A program made the translations under genes and the position numbers. This document shows positions 1 to 8,089 of a stretch of DNA of 64,000 bases, in pieces. The notes under the pieces were generated by a model that was not told where the DNA came from, made no database searches, and saw only the letters and a program-made list of their open reading frames with translations. Each line of letters starts with the position of its first letter. Position 1 is the first letter of the stretch. The stretch is taken from positions 1 to 64,000 of the forward strand of contig CABUAT010000007.1 of assembly GCA_902489665.1 (NCBI GenBank). Direction: 5' to 3'. The stretch is from an uncultured Collinsella sp. (lineage in GTDB: Bacteria > Actinomycetota > Coriobacteriia > Coriobacteriales > Coriobacteriaceae).

Positions 1-95
1 ATAAGCCCCGGGCTACATTTCTGCGTTCTCGTTGGGTCTTGAGGGACGCTAATAATTGACTGGGACCACCACAAAGGTGCCTGCTCGGCGGGTCC

Positions 96-743
96 TTATT
101 TCGATGGGGTCCAGGTTATTTCATCGTCAAATAGCCAAGTGCGTGCCGAGCCACTGTTGCGCGCTGCCTGCGGATCGGGCTCGCAGGTTTGTTCGTAGGC
201 ATCCTCGGTACACCGATCCATAAAATCGACGACTGCCGTCTGGTCGCCCTCCATGACGTAGATTACGTTGCCATCCGAGATATAGACCCCCGGTCCTTCA
301 TTGTCCACGTAGCCGGGGTCGTATGAGACGTTGCACAATCTGCTCCCGTTTGCCGCATCGAGTTCAAGGGTCGAATAATACCCGCCATTCATTTGGCCTT
401 TCTTGGCTCGATATATTGCGGCGCCGTACCATCGCTTAAACGTCTTGCCTTTGAGTAAACTGGTTGCCTTGCCGATAAGCTGCTCATCTTGGGTATAGCG
501 CGTGGCTCCAAGTTCGATTCGGGGATAGTTACTGACCCCAAGCGCTGCGGGCGTACCGTCGAAATCGACGGTGATTGAATCGGGTTTGACGATATCGGTG
601 AGGATTTCGATGGGGTAGCTTACGGTCTCAAGCGCCGCCTGCGTCGCAGAGGCGGGGAGAAATGCGAGATAGATAATTCCTACGCCGACTGCGGTAATCG
701 CAAACGCTAAGACGAGCAGGCCGATATAGGTGGAGCGTTTCAC
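96..743 (-). CDS. Membrane-anchored protein of unknown function
   Basis: I do not recognise the family. The protein is 215 residues from a GTG start at 743, chosen because GAGGT lies 7 bases upstream; a longer reading to 770 would put nine charged or neutral residues before the membrane segment without a good ribosome site. Residues 5-28 form one hydrophobic helix (YIGLLVLAFAITAVGVGI), after which the chain is soluble and contains four cysteines in its last third (around CTEDAYEQTC), so an extracytoplasmic, possibly disulphide-bonded domain is likely. It stands alone, divergent from clpB, with about 600 bases of repeat-rich DNA between them. The gene itself is a clear ORF with normal GC-rich codon use. 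Confidence 0.7.
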   Translation of the reverse strand: MKRSTYIGLLVLAFAITAVGVGIIYLAFLPASATQAALETVSYPIEILTDIVKPDSITVDFDGTPAALGVSNYPRIELGATRYTQDEQLIGKATSLLKGKTFKRWYGAAIYRAKKGQMNGGYYSTLELDAANGSRLCNVSYDPGYVDNEGPGVYISDGNVIYVMEGDQTAVVDFMDRCTEDAYEQTCEPDPQAARNSGSARTWLFDDEITWTPSK

Positions 744-951
744 GGCGGGTACCTCGCAAACAGCATGCATTCATTAAGATAGGTGATACCAGCTTACGAC
801 AATATTCAAAAGAAAGCGATCGATCGAAATGACGGGGCGAAAAGGCCCTATTGGGCTTCGATTTGACCTCTAATAGGAATATTTGCCCCACTCATTCTGG
901 GCGAGAGGTCAATAATTGAGTCCACGAGTTTTGAGCGATACTCTTCTCACT

Positions 952-1171
952 AAATCTCGATTTGTAACATCTTGGCCGCTAAAAGTGGGCTTGGTGTTAC
1001 AGATTTAGATTTTCGATTCAGGTGTCTTCTGTTCGTCTCGATTTGTAACAGATAGAGCCCTATTTGCCGACTAGATGTTACAGATTGAGACAAACGGGCG
1101 CCGCTGAACAATTCGTCTCGATCCGTAACATCTGGAGCCGGAAACGGTCGATAGATGTTACAGATTGAGAT
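952..1171. repeat. Three tandem imperfect inverted repeats (TGTTACA type)
   Basis: Three units at 952-1013, 1035-1091 and 1115-1171, starting 80-83 bases apart. Each begins near TCTCGATTTGTAACATCT and ends near AGATGTTACAGATTGAGA, so the two 18-base arms are almost reverse complements around an unrelated 20-base centre. They fill the gap between the gene at 96-743 and clpB. The rest of 744-1347 holds no gene that I can support. Confidence 0.8.
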
Positions 1172-1233
1172 AGTGAGGGGACGAGGCCGCAGCGGGTGAG
1201 CGGGCCTGCCCTTATCTCTTAATCACTCATAAA

Positions 1234-1269
1234 ATCTTATATATAGAGACTTAGATTTATGTATAAGAT
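1234..1269. promoter_or_regulatory. Candidate operator upstream of clpB
   Basis: ATCTTATATATA at 1234-1245 and TATGTATAAGAT at 1258-1269 are 12-base arms matching at 11 positions, separated by 12 bases. The element sits about 80 bases before the clpB start in an AT-rich stretch that also looks like a promoter. It matches neither a CtsR heptad repeat nor a HAIR (HspR) site that I can see. Its role as the heat-shock operator is inference. Confidence 0.4.
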
Positions 1270-1347
1270 CGTACAAAGCTGGCAACAATACTTCTCGAAC
1301 AACGTGAAGCCGCCCCGTAGGGCGGCCACCCCAAGAGAGGTGATTCC

Positions 1348-3975
1348 ATGAGAATCGATAAGCTAGCAATGACGTCGCGCGAGGCGCTGCAGACCGCCAT
1401 GAGCACGGCTGCCGATGCGCAGGCCGGCGCGGTGGAGCCGATTCATCTGCTGTCTGCCCTGCTCGGTGCCGGCGAGCGCAATATCTCCGTGATCATCGAG
1501 CGCATCGGTGCCGACCCGGCTCAGCTCGCACGCTCCACACAGGATGCCATCGACCACGCGCCCAAGGTTTCGGGCGAGGGCCAGCAGATGGGCCTGTCCA
1601 ACGAGCTCGTCCGCGTCATCGAAAAGGCCGAGAAGAAGGCCACCAAGATGGGCGACAGCTTTGTGGTGACTGAGCATCTGCTGATGGCGCTTGCCGAGGA
1701 CAAGGGCGAGGCGGGCCGCGTGCTGCGCGACGCCGGCGTCACCAAGGAGCGCATCGAGCAGGTCTACGAGGAACTGCGTGGCGATGACCGCGTGACGTCT
1801 GCCGAGGACAAGACCCAGTTTGAGGCGCTGGAGCAGTACGGACGCAACATCTGCGATCTTGCCCGCGCCGGCAAGCTCGACCCTGTCATCGGCCGTACCG
1901 ACGAGATTCGTCGTACCATCCAGGTCCTGTCCCGTCGCACCAAGAACAACCCCGTGCTCATCGGCGAGCCGGGCGTGGGTAAAACTGCCATCGTCGAGGG
2001 CATCGCCCAGCGTATCGTGGCCGGCGACGTGCCGAGCACCCTGCGCGACCGCGACCTCATCGAGCTCGACATGAGCGCGCTGGTCGCCGGCGCCAAGTAC
2101 CGTGGTGAGTTCGAGGACCGCTTGAAGGCCGTGCTCAAGGAAGTGCAAAAATCGGAAGGCAAGGTCATCCTGTTCATCGATGAGCTCCACACCATCGTGG
2201 GCGCGGGTGCCACCGAGGGCTCCATGGACGCCGGCAACATCCTCAAGCCTGCGCTCGCCCGTGGCGACCTGCATGCGATCGGCGCGACCACGCTCGACGA
2301 ATACCGCAAGTACATCGAGAAGGACGCGGCGCTCGCCCGTCGTTTCCAGACCGTGATGGTCAGCGAGCCCACCGTCGAGGACACCATTTCGATCCTGCGT
2401 GGCTTGAAGGAGAAGTACGAGATCTTCCACGGCGTGCATATCACCGATAGCGCGCTCGTGGCAGCTGCCGACCTCTCCGATCGCTACATCGCCGACCGTT
2501 TCCTGCCCGACAAGGCCATCGACCTGGTCGATGAGGCGGCAAGCCGCCTGCGCATGGAGCTCGACAGCATGCCGGTCGAGATCGATGCCACCACGCGTCA
2601 GCTCACCCAGCTGCAGATCGAGGAGCAGGCACTCATGAAGGAGACCGACGACGCTTCCAAGGAGCGTCTGGAGGCCTTGCGCCAGGAGATTGCCGAGGTT
2701 CAGGAAAAGCTCAACGTGCAAAAGGCCGGCTGGCTCAACCAGAAGAACGCCATCGACCACGTGCAGGAGCTCAAGGGCCAGCTCGATGAGGCCAAGAGCG
2801 AAGAGGAGCGCGCGACGCGCAATGGCGACCTGGGCCGTGCGTCCGAGCTGCGCTACTCCGTGATCCCGGGCTTGCAGCAGCAGATTCAGGATTCCGAGGC
2901 CGCGCTCGAGGCGCAAAAGCAGCAGGACGGCGAGGGCCTGAACGAGCAGGTGACCTCCGATGAGATCGCCGAGGTCGTGAGCGCTTGGACCGGTGTGCCC
3001 GTCTCCAAGATGATGCAGGGCGAGCTCGACAAGCTGAAGGGCCTGGAGGGCGAGCTGCATAAGCGCGTCATCGGCCAGGACGAGGCGGTCTCCGCTGTCG
3101 CCGCGGCCGTGCGTCGCAGCCGTGCGGGTCTCTCCGATCCGGACAAGCCCATCGGCAGCTTCTTCTTCCTGGGCCCCACCGGCGTGGGCAAGACCGAGCT
3201 CGCCAAGGCGCTGGCCGAGTGCCTGTTCGATGACGAGCGCGCGCTCGTGCGTATCGACATGTCTGAGTACATGGAGAAGTTCAGCGTCCAGCGTCTGATC
3301 GGTGCGCCTCCGGGATACGTGGGCTACGACGAGGGCGGCCAGCTCACCGAGGCCGTGCGCCGTCGTCCGTACTCCGTGATCTTGCTCGACGAGATGGAGA
3401 AGGCCCATCCGGATGTCTTTAACGTGCTGCTGCAGGTGCTTGACGACGGCCGTCTGACTGACGGTCAGGGTCGCCAGGTGTCCTTCAAGAACACGATCAT
3501 CATCATGACGTCTAACGTGGGTTCCAAGGCCATCGCCGAGCTTTCCGGCAGGGACGAGGAGGAGATGCGCCATCAGGTCAACGCGGCCATGGCTCAGACC
3601 TTCCGCCCCGAGTTCCTCAACCGTATCGACGATATCGTGGTGTTCCATCCGCTCGGCATGGCGCAGATCGAGAAGATCGTCGACATCCAGCTCGCCGACG
3701 TCCGCGCGCGTCTGGCCAAGGAGCGCATGACGCTTGCCATCACCCCGGCGGCCAAGCAGATGCTCGCCGTGGGCGGCCTGGACCCGGTCTTTGGCGCCCG
3801 TCCGCTCAAGCGTCTGGTCCAGCGCGAGGTCGTGGATGCCATCGCCGCCGCTATCATCGACGGCACGGTGCGCGAGGGCGATCAGGTGACGGTCGATGTC
3901 GACAAGGACGGCGGCTTTACCGTCGTGTGCGACAATACGCCGGCGGCCACCTACGAGGTCCCCGACGCCGAGTAG
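1348..3975 (+). CDS. clpB: ClpB disaggregase
   Basis: An 875-residue Hsp100 ATPase that pulls polypeptides out of aggregates together with DnaK in the cytoplasm. The Clp N-domain spans about 1-145. The first AAA+ module has Walker A GEPGVGKT at 206-213 and Walker B (LFIDELH) near 275. A long coiled-coil middle domain follows at about 410-530, which marks ClpB rather than ClpC or ClpA. The second AAA+ module has GPTGVGKT at 609-616 and LLDEMEKA near 678. The length is normal. The ATG follows GAGAGGTGATTCC. The gene is monocistronic, closed by the terminator at 4020, and is preceded by an inverted-repeat array and a palindromic candidate operator, so stress regulation is plausible. Confidence 0.97.
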   Translation: MRIDKLAMTSREALQTAMSTAADAQAGAVEPIHLLSALLGAGERNISVIIERIGADPAQLARSTQDAIDHAPKVSGEGQQMGLSNELVRVIEKAEKKATKMGDSFVVTEHLLMALAEDKGEAGRVLRDAGVTKERIEQVYEELRGDDRVTSAEDKTQFEALEQYGRNICDLARAGKLDPVIGRTDEIRRTIQVLSRRTKNNPVLIGEPGVGKTAIVEGIAQRIVAGDVPSTLRDRDLIELDMSALVAGAKYRGEFEDRLKAVLKEVQKSEGKVILFIDELHTIVGAGATEGSMDAGNILKPALARGDLHAIGATTLDEYRKYIEKDAALARRFQTVMVSEPTVEDTISILRGLKEKYEIFHGVHITDSALVAAADLSDRYIADRFLPDKAIDLVDEAASRLRMELDSMPVEIDATTRQLTQLQIEEQALMKETDDASKERLEALRQEIAEVQEKLNVQKAGWLNQKNAIDHVQELKGQLDEAKSEEERATRNGDLGRASELRYSVIPGLQQQIQDSEAALEAQKQQDGEGLNEQVTSDEIAEVVSAWTGVPVSKMMQGELDKLKGLEGELHKRVIGQDEAVSAVAAAVRRSRAGLSDPDKPIGSFFFLGPTGVGKTELAKALAECLFDDERALVRIDMSEYMEKFSVQRLIGAPPGYVGYDEGGQLTEAVRRRPYSVILLDEMEKAHPDVFNVLLQVLDDGRLTDGQGRQVSFKNTIIIMTSNVGSKAIAELSGRDEEEMRHQVNAAMAQTFRPEFLNRIDDIVVFHPLGMAQIEKIVDIQLADVRARLAKERMTLAITPAAKQMLAVGGLDPVFGARPLKRLVQREVVDAIAAAIIDGTVREGDQVTVDVDKDGGFTVVCDNTPAATYEVPDAE

Positions 3976-4019
3976 ATTTTGGGCCATGCCTTAAAATCTG
4001 CCTTTTGAGCCGAACGCCA

Positions 4020-4055
4020 AGGGCGGCGGATCCGATTGGGTCCGCCGCCCTTTTT
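4020..4055 (+). terminator. Intrinsic terminator after clpB
   Basis: GGGCGGCGGA and TCCGCCGCCC pair around a short loop and are followed by TTTTTCG. Confidence 0.85.
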
Positions 4056-4107
4056 CGTGCGACAATCGATGGTGTTGAACGTGAGCACATGGCAAGGAGC
4101 TATGCAG

Positions 4108-4302
4108 ATGAAAGACGAGAACAAGACGAACGCACCGGTGGCTGAGGCGGCGCCCGCCGCACCGAAGACTCCGTCTAAACCGGCACCCAAGCCGCGCGAC
4201 CCCTACATCCGTGCCGAGAACGAGGACGATGACGGCTACGATCCCTACAGCGATCGCCGCCCCGAGCGCGAGCCAATGTTCGAAGCCGATCCGTGGCGCT
4301 GA
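4108..4302 (+). CDS. Small hydrophilic protein, unknown
   Basis: A 64-residue product from the ATG at 4108. AAGGAG at 4094-4099 gives an 8-base spacer to this ATG, whereas the in-frame ATG at 4102 would be too close. The N-terminal half is Ala/Pro/Lys-rich and the C-terminal half is strongly acidic and tyrosine-containing (DPYIRAENEDDDGYDPY), so the chain is probably disordered. No family was recognised. It lies directly after the clpB terminator and before a 67-bp palindromic repeat. The well-placed ribosome site and GC-rich third positions support a real gene. Confidence 0.6.
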   Translation: MKDENKTNAPVAEAAPAAPKTPSKPAPKPRDPYIRAENEDDDGYDPYSDRRPEREPMFEADPWR

Positions 4303-4326
4303 GTGCCACCCAAAAGGCCACCAATA

Positions 4327-4393
4327 AGTTGCGGTGAAATAGGGATTGTTTTGCGGTTTGACCAGCAAAAACAGTCCCTATTTCACCGCAACT
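4327..4393. repeat. 67-bp palindromic intergenic repeat, copy 1
   Basis: It starts AGTTGCGGTGAAATAGGGA and ends TCCCTATTTCACCGCAACT, a near-perfect hairpin of nearly 30-base arms. The outer 16 bases are shared with the copies at 11411 and 15116, and all three are exactly 67 bases long. The inner sequence differs but stays self-complementary, which points to selection on structure. Confidence 0.85.
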
Positions 4394-4433
4394 GCGTTAG
4401 GGATGGGGTGTTGGGCGGCTGTCTTCGGGCCAG

Positions 4434-5930
4434 CTAGTCCTGGGCTTTGATACTCGGCAGGAGAATCTGGGCGAGGTAGTCGGTCTCGAGTTTGGCGGCG
4501 GCGTCGGCCTTGCCGTCTTTGCCGACCAGCACGTTCTTGATCTGGCTATAGGTATAGCGGTTGCCGGTCGTAAGCTCGACAAGCTCAATGGCCGCGTCCA
4601 TGGGGTAGGTCGACACTGGATCCTGGGTGCGCCCGTTGATAGTCTGGGGCACCACGTACGGATAGACGGGGCCGCTGGCATAGACGGTATAACCGTTGCC
4701 CAGATTGGCCGCACCCAAAACCGTATCGCCCTCATCGGGCGTAAAGCTCTCGCCCTCGCGCACCGCGACGAGCGTCACGATCGGCGTATCGCTGTCGCCG
4801 TCCAGATAAATGCACAGCGTGTTGCCGTTTTGCCAGGTTGCGACCTTGCCATACCACTCAACCGGAATATCGAGCTGATACAGGTCCGTTGCCTTATGCC
4901 GAGCATCGGCATCGCGCGCGGCCTGCGCTTCGCTCGCGCTCACGGCATTGACGGCGGCGTCGCGCCGCGCGGTTGCCGCCTGCTGAAGTATCTTGGCGGC
5001 CGCGGCGGAGCTCGCACCGCCTTCCTCGGCATACTTGGCGGCGGCATCGATCTGGTCGTCAGTCACCGTGTCGGCCGAAGGCACCTTGAGCTTAAAGGTG
5101 GCCTGGGCACTTAAATCCTGTCCATCGCTCTTAACGGCGACCTGCGTCTTGGTGGTCGGGACGGTATAGATGGTGCCGTCGGCCGCGATGGGGGAGGCGG
5201 CGATGGAGAGCGTGTAATCGCCGGGCAGCAGTTTGATGCCGCGGCCGCGCTCGTCAACGTAGAGCGTTTCGCTCACGGAAGAACCGTCGGAATCTTGTCC
5301 GCTCACCTGCACGGGAATCTTGGAGCCAGTTGAGCAGTCGAGGCCCGCGGCATGCACGCCAATCTGCACCGACATCATGGTATGGGCGTTTGCGGCAAGC
5401 ACGGCAGCCTGCTCTTGTTGATATCCGTTCCAGGCAGCATAGCCTGCGCCGCCGGCAACAAGCGCGACGGCTACGACGCCGGCAACCATCAGATTGCGGC
5501 GCTTGGGCGACATTTTGCGATGGCGAACCTCGGCCTCGCGTGCCGAGGGAACGGACGGCAGGGGAATATCGCCCATGGCGATGGTCTCGTCCACGGCAGG
5601 CGCAGAGCCTAAGCCAGGAAGCTCGCGGGTCAGCGAATCCTCGGCCGGCAAGCTGTCGAGCAAGATGGTTTCCTCGCCCGTGTCGGATTCGGGCTGGTTG
5701 TCGGCCTCGCTTTCGGTGTCTTCGTGACCTGCCTCATCTTCGGCAGGCTCAACGTCGCCTGCATCCTGATCATCGGGCTGTGCCTCGATTTCCGGTTCAT
5801 CCTGCACATCAACGCTCGAATCGTCAAACGCAACATCGTCAAGCGAAATCCGGTCTAGGCTCTCCAGGGCCTCGGCACACGCTTCTGCATCTTGGGCCGC
5901 ATCCTCTTGGCCCATCGTCTCATCTTTCAT
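4434..5930 (-). CDS. Single-pass membrane protein with acidic cytoplasmic domain
   Basis: Unknown family, 498 residues from the ATG at 5930, which follows GGGGGATAT; a longer reading frame upstream is not supported by a ribosome site. Residues 1-150 are extremely acidic (Asp/Glu runs). A basic patch (RHRKMSPKRRN) precedes one transmembrane helix near residues 150-175 (LMVAGVVAVALVAGGAGYAAW). The rest is extracytoplasmic, with an Ala-rich helical stretch and a C-terminal globular part. The topology resembles actinobacterial surface proteins placed under Ser/Thr-kinase control, but that is only an analogy. The gene is monocistronic, with the 67-bp repeat downstream. Confidence 0.75.
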   Translation of the reverse strand: MKDETMGQEDAAQDAEACAEALESLDRISLDDVAFDDSSVDVQDEPEIEAQPDDQDAGDVEPAEDEAGHEDTESEADNQPESDTGEETILLDSLPAEDSLTRELPGLGSAPAVDETIAMGDIPLPSVPSAREAEVRHRKMSPKRRNLMVAGVVAVALVAGGAGYAAWNGYQQEQAAVLAANAHTMMSVQIGVHAAGLDCSTGSKIPVQVSGQDSDGSSVSETLYVDERGRGIKLLPGDYTLSIAASPIAADGTIYTVPTTKTQVAVKSDGQDLSAQATFKLKVPSADTVTDDQIDAAAKYAEEGGASSAAAAKILQQAATARRDAAVNAVSASEAQAARDADARHKATDLYQLDIPVEWYGKVATWQNGNTLCIYLDGDSDTPIVTLVAVREGESFTPDEGDTVLGAANLGNGYTVYASGPVYPYVVPQTINGRTQDPVSTYPMDAAIELVELTTGNRYTYSQIKNVLVGKDGKADAAAKLETDYLAQILLPSIKAQD

Positions 5931-6062
5931 ATATCCCCCAAGCTCAATATCGGGACAACACTGTACCCAAAAACGGGACCCCATAGAGCCGCCGCATGAT
6001 TTGAAATCCGATTTTATATATGCGTATGTTTTTGAATAGATGAATAGAGACGCAACGACAAA

Positions 6063-6099
6063 AGCCCCCGAAAAGCGAGCGAAACGCTTTCCGGGGGCT
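6063..6099 (-). terminator. Terminator of the TetR/DUF5692 operon
   Basis: AGCCCCCGAAAAGCG pairs with CGCTTTCCGGGGGCT; on the minus strand the hairpin is followed by TTTTGTCG. Confidence 0.75.
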
Positions 6100-6166
6100 C
6101 TGCGAGACATTGGATGAAAATCCTGACGGGCGGGCCTATGCCCAACTGCCAACAGCGACCAACACG

Positions 6167-7174
6167 TTACTCGGCGTGCGCGTAATCCACCTTGGCGCGG
6201 CGAGCGGTAGCCTTCTCCCAATCGCTGGTGCCCTCAAAGACATCCTGCTTGTAGGGATTGCGGCCGAGCTTCTTGGCGCGGTAGGCGATGTAGATGATCG
6301 CGGCGACGTTGGCGACCAGAGCGGCGATCGAGACCGCGGTAGCGGCGCCGGGGTCGAGCGTGGAGTGGGTCACAAAGATGGACTCCTCCTGGAAGTACGG
6401 GAACACCTGGGCAAACATGCACCAAATGGCCAGCGTAAAGGCGCGGTTCTGGATCCAGCCGCCCTTGTTCCAGATAAAGGCGGCGACGGTGGGCGCCAGA
6501 AGCAGCGCAAAGCCGCAGAACCAGGAGTGGGTGGGCAGGCAGTTGTAGGTGTAGCAGAAGTTCCAGATATCGTAGGCGATGATGTAGACCCAGGTCATAT
6601 CGGGCCACAGCATGTCGGTCTGATCCTCGGAGGCGTAGACGCTCCACCAACCGGTCATGCAGAAGATGTTGATAATACCGGCGATGCCGTTGAACACGTT
6701 GCTCCAGCCGGCCAGCTGCGTAGCACCTTCGGAGGTGACCCAGGTGGACTCGCCCAGGACAAAGAAGTGATAGGCGCTCTCAAAGTCGGACACGACGGCG
6801 ATCATGATGTTGATGGCGACGATCACAAACGGCCATGCGCGGAACCAATGCGCCTTGCCAATCTTGCCCCACTGGTACTTAATGGCAATGAAGCCCCAGC
6901 AACCGGCCAGCGCCGCGTATACCTTGGCGTAGTGGAACCAGCTGTTCTGGTACACATGGGTGGGGTTGGTGAGCGCCCACTCGGCACCCTGCGAGACGCC
7001 GATGGCGATGGCGACGCAGTAGATGGTCATGGCCAGCGGAGCCACGCCAAAGATGATTGCCGCGCCCAGCTTGGTGCGGCGGCCGACCTCGTTGAGCACG
7101 ATCAGGCCAATAAAGACCATGGCCCAGCCGGCCCAGTGGATAAGGGTATCGCTACCCCAAACATCGAACAGCAT
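6167..7174 (-). CDS. DUF5692-type polytopic membrane protein
   Basis: A 335-residue integral membrane protein with about nine hydrophobic helices. It is rich in Trp and Tyr and in conserved-looking polar residues inside helices (for example TYNCLPTHSWFCGF and WFHYAKVYAAL). I associate this sequence with DUF5692 from memory of coriobacterial genomes; no biochemical function is known to me. The start follows AAAGGAGAGCAGC. It lies 63 bases downstream of the tetR gene on the same strand and is divergent from the large Fe-S/FAD oxidoreductase, sharing its regulatory region. This context suggests that the membrane protein works with the oxidoreductase, perhaps in substrate or quinone exchange; that is inference. 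Confidence 0.7.
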   Translation of the reverse strand: MLFDVWGSDTLIHWAGWAMVFIGLIVLNEVGRRTKLGAAIIFGVAPLAMTIYCVAIAIGVSQGAEWALTNPTHVYQNSWFHYAKVYAALAGCWGFIAIKYQWGKIGKAHWFRAWPFVIVAINIMIAVVSDFESAYHFFVLGESTWVTSEGATQLAGWSNVFNGIAGIINIFCMTGWWSVYASEDQTDMLWPDMTWVYIIAYDIWNFCYTYNCLPTHSWFCGFALLLAPTVAAFIWNKGGWIQNRAFTLAIWCMFAQVFPYFQEESIFVTHSTLDPGAATAVSIAALVANVAAIIYIAYRAKKLGRNPYKQDVFEGTSDWEKATARRAKVDYAHAE

Positions 7175-7237
7175 GCTGCTCTCCTTTCACACGCCCGCGG
7201 CCCCTCTTCTGATCGCGGGCAGTTTGGCCAAATGTCG

Positions 7238-7900
7238 TCAGTTCTGGGGCTTGCGCTCCGGATACTTGGCGGTATAGCCCTCGATGTGGAGTGTCGAGGC
7301 GATGATTTCCTTGACCGTCTCGTCGGGCACATCGGGGTGTGTGCGGATATACATCAACAACCCCATGATGAGGGTGTAGAACGTCTCGTAGACATGGTCG
7401 ATGCGTAGCTCATGATGGGCGGCAAAATCCACCACGGTGGTGTCGCAGATATACTGCGCCACACGCTGGACCACGTTGTGCAAAAAGCCGCCGTAGAGCG
7501 CGCCGCTGCTTGAGGTGAGCGTACTCGGCAGCTCGTGGCCGCTGACGACCAGGCGCTTAAAGAGCGGGGCGACGGTGTCGAGTGCGCCCTCGATATCACC
7601 GACGGTGCGGTTGGCATTCCACTGCTCGAGCTCGGAGATAAAACCGTCGATCGCCTCGTCCATGACGGCGGTGACAGCGGCGTCCATGTCGGCAAAGTAG
7701 TGGTAGAACAATGAGCGCGTGCAGCCGGCTCGCTTGGTCACGGCCGAGACGGATAGATGCGACACGCCTAGCTCAGAGCTCACGGTGCGCACGGCGGCGA
7801 GGATCTCGCGACGGCGTTCGTCGCCCGTCAAGCGCTTTGCCGCGCTATCGGATGCGGGGACGGCATCGACCACAGAGGTATCTGCTGTGTTGTTGCTCAT
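7238..7900 (-). CDS. TetR/AcrR-family repressor
   Basis: 220 residues. The helix-turn-helix lies at about residues 24-70 (RREILAAVRTVSSELGVSHLSVSAVTKRAGCTRSLFYHYF), and the C-terminal ligand-binding half is all-helical. It is the first gene of a minus-strand pair with the DUF5692 protein and is divergent from the oxidoreductase at 8090. Two 15-base palindromes in the shared intergenic region are the obvious binding sites, so autoregulation and control of both directions are likely. The inducer is unknown. Confidence 0.9.
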   Translation of the reverse strand: MSNNTADTSVVDAVPASDSAAKRLTGDERRREILAAVRTVSSELGVSHLSVSAVTKRAGCTRSLFYHYFADMDAAVTAVMDEAIDGFISELEQWNANRTVGDIEGALDTVAPLFKRLVVSGHELPSTLTSSSGALYGGFLHNVVQRVAQYICDTTVVDFAAHHELRIDHVYETFYTLIMGLLMYIRTHPDVPDETVKEIIASTLHIEGYTAKYPERKPQN

Positions 7901-7958
7901 GTTTTGCCGCCTTTCATCCTCTTTTGCCTGACCGTTCGCCTAACAGTCTTGAATATTG

Positions 7959-7996
7959 TTGACGGTTCGTCAATACTATTTTTGACACAATGTCAA
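7959..7996. promoter_or_regulatory. Tandem palindromic TetR operators
   Basis: TTGACGGTTCGTCAA (7959-7973) and TTGACACAATGTCAA (7982-7996) are two perfect 6-base-arm palindromes with 3-base centres, their midpoints 23 bases apart. They lie between the divergent tetR and oxidoreductase genes. Binding by the adjacent TetR is inferred from position and symmetry. Confidence 0.75.
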
Positions 7997-8089
7997 CTAA
8001 TGGCGGGTGAACGGCATGGGGGCATGCCCGGCCTGCAAAAAAGAGGGGTGCCGCGGTCTCGCCGGGCTGTGGCAAGAGAAGGGACAACC

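Noticed and set aside
952..1171. CRISPR array
   Set aside because: Only three units, the repeated arms are inverted within each unit, and no cas gene is in the window.
1363..3987. Very long open frame antisense to clpB (similarly 7997-10801 and 51736-55344 on the minus strand)
   Set aside because: These mirror the strong GC third-position bias of the genes on the plus strand; their translations are Leu/Asp/His/Gly-rich, without domains, and have no ribosome sites.
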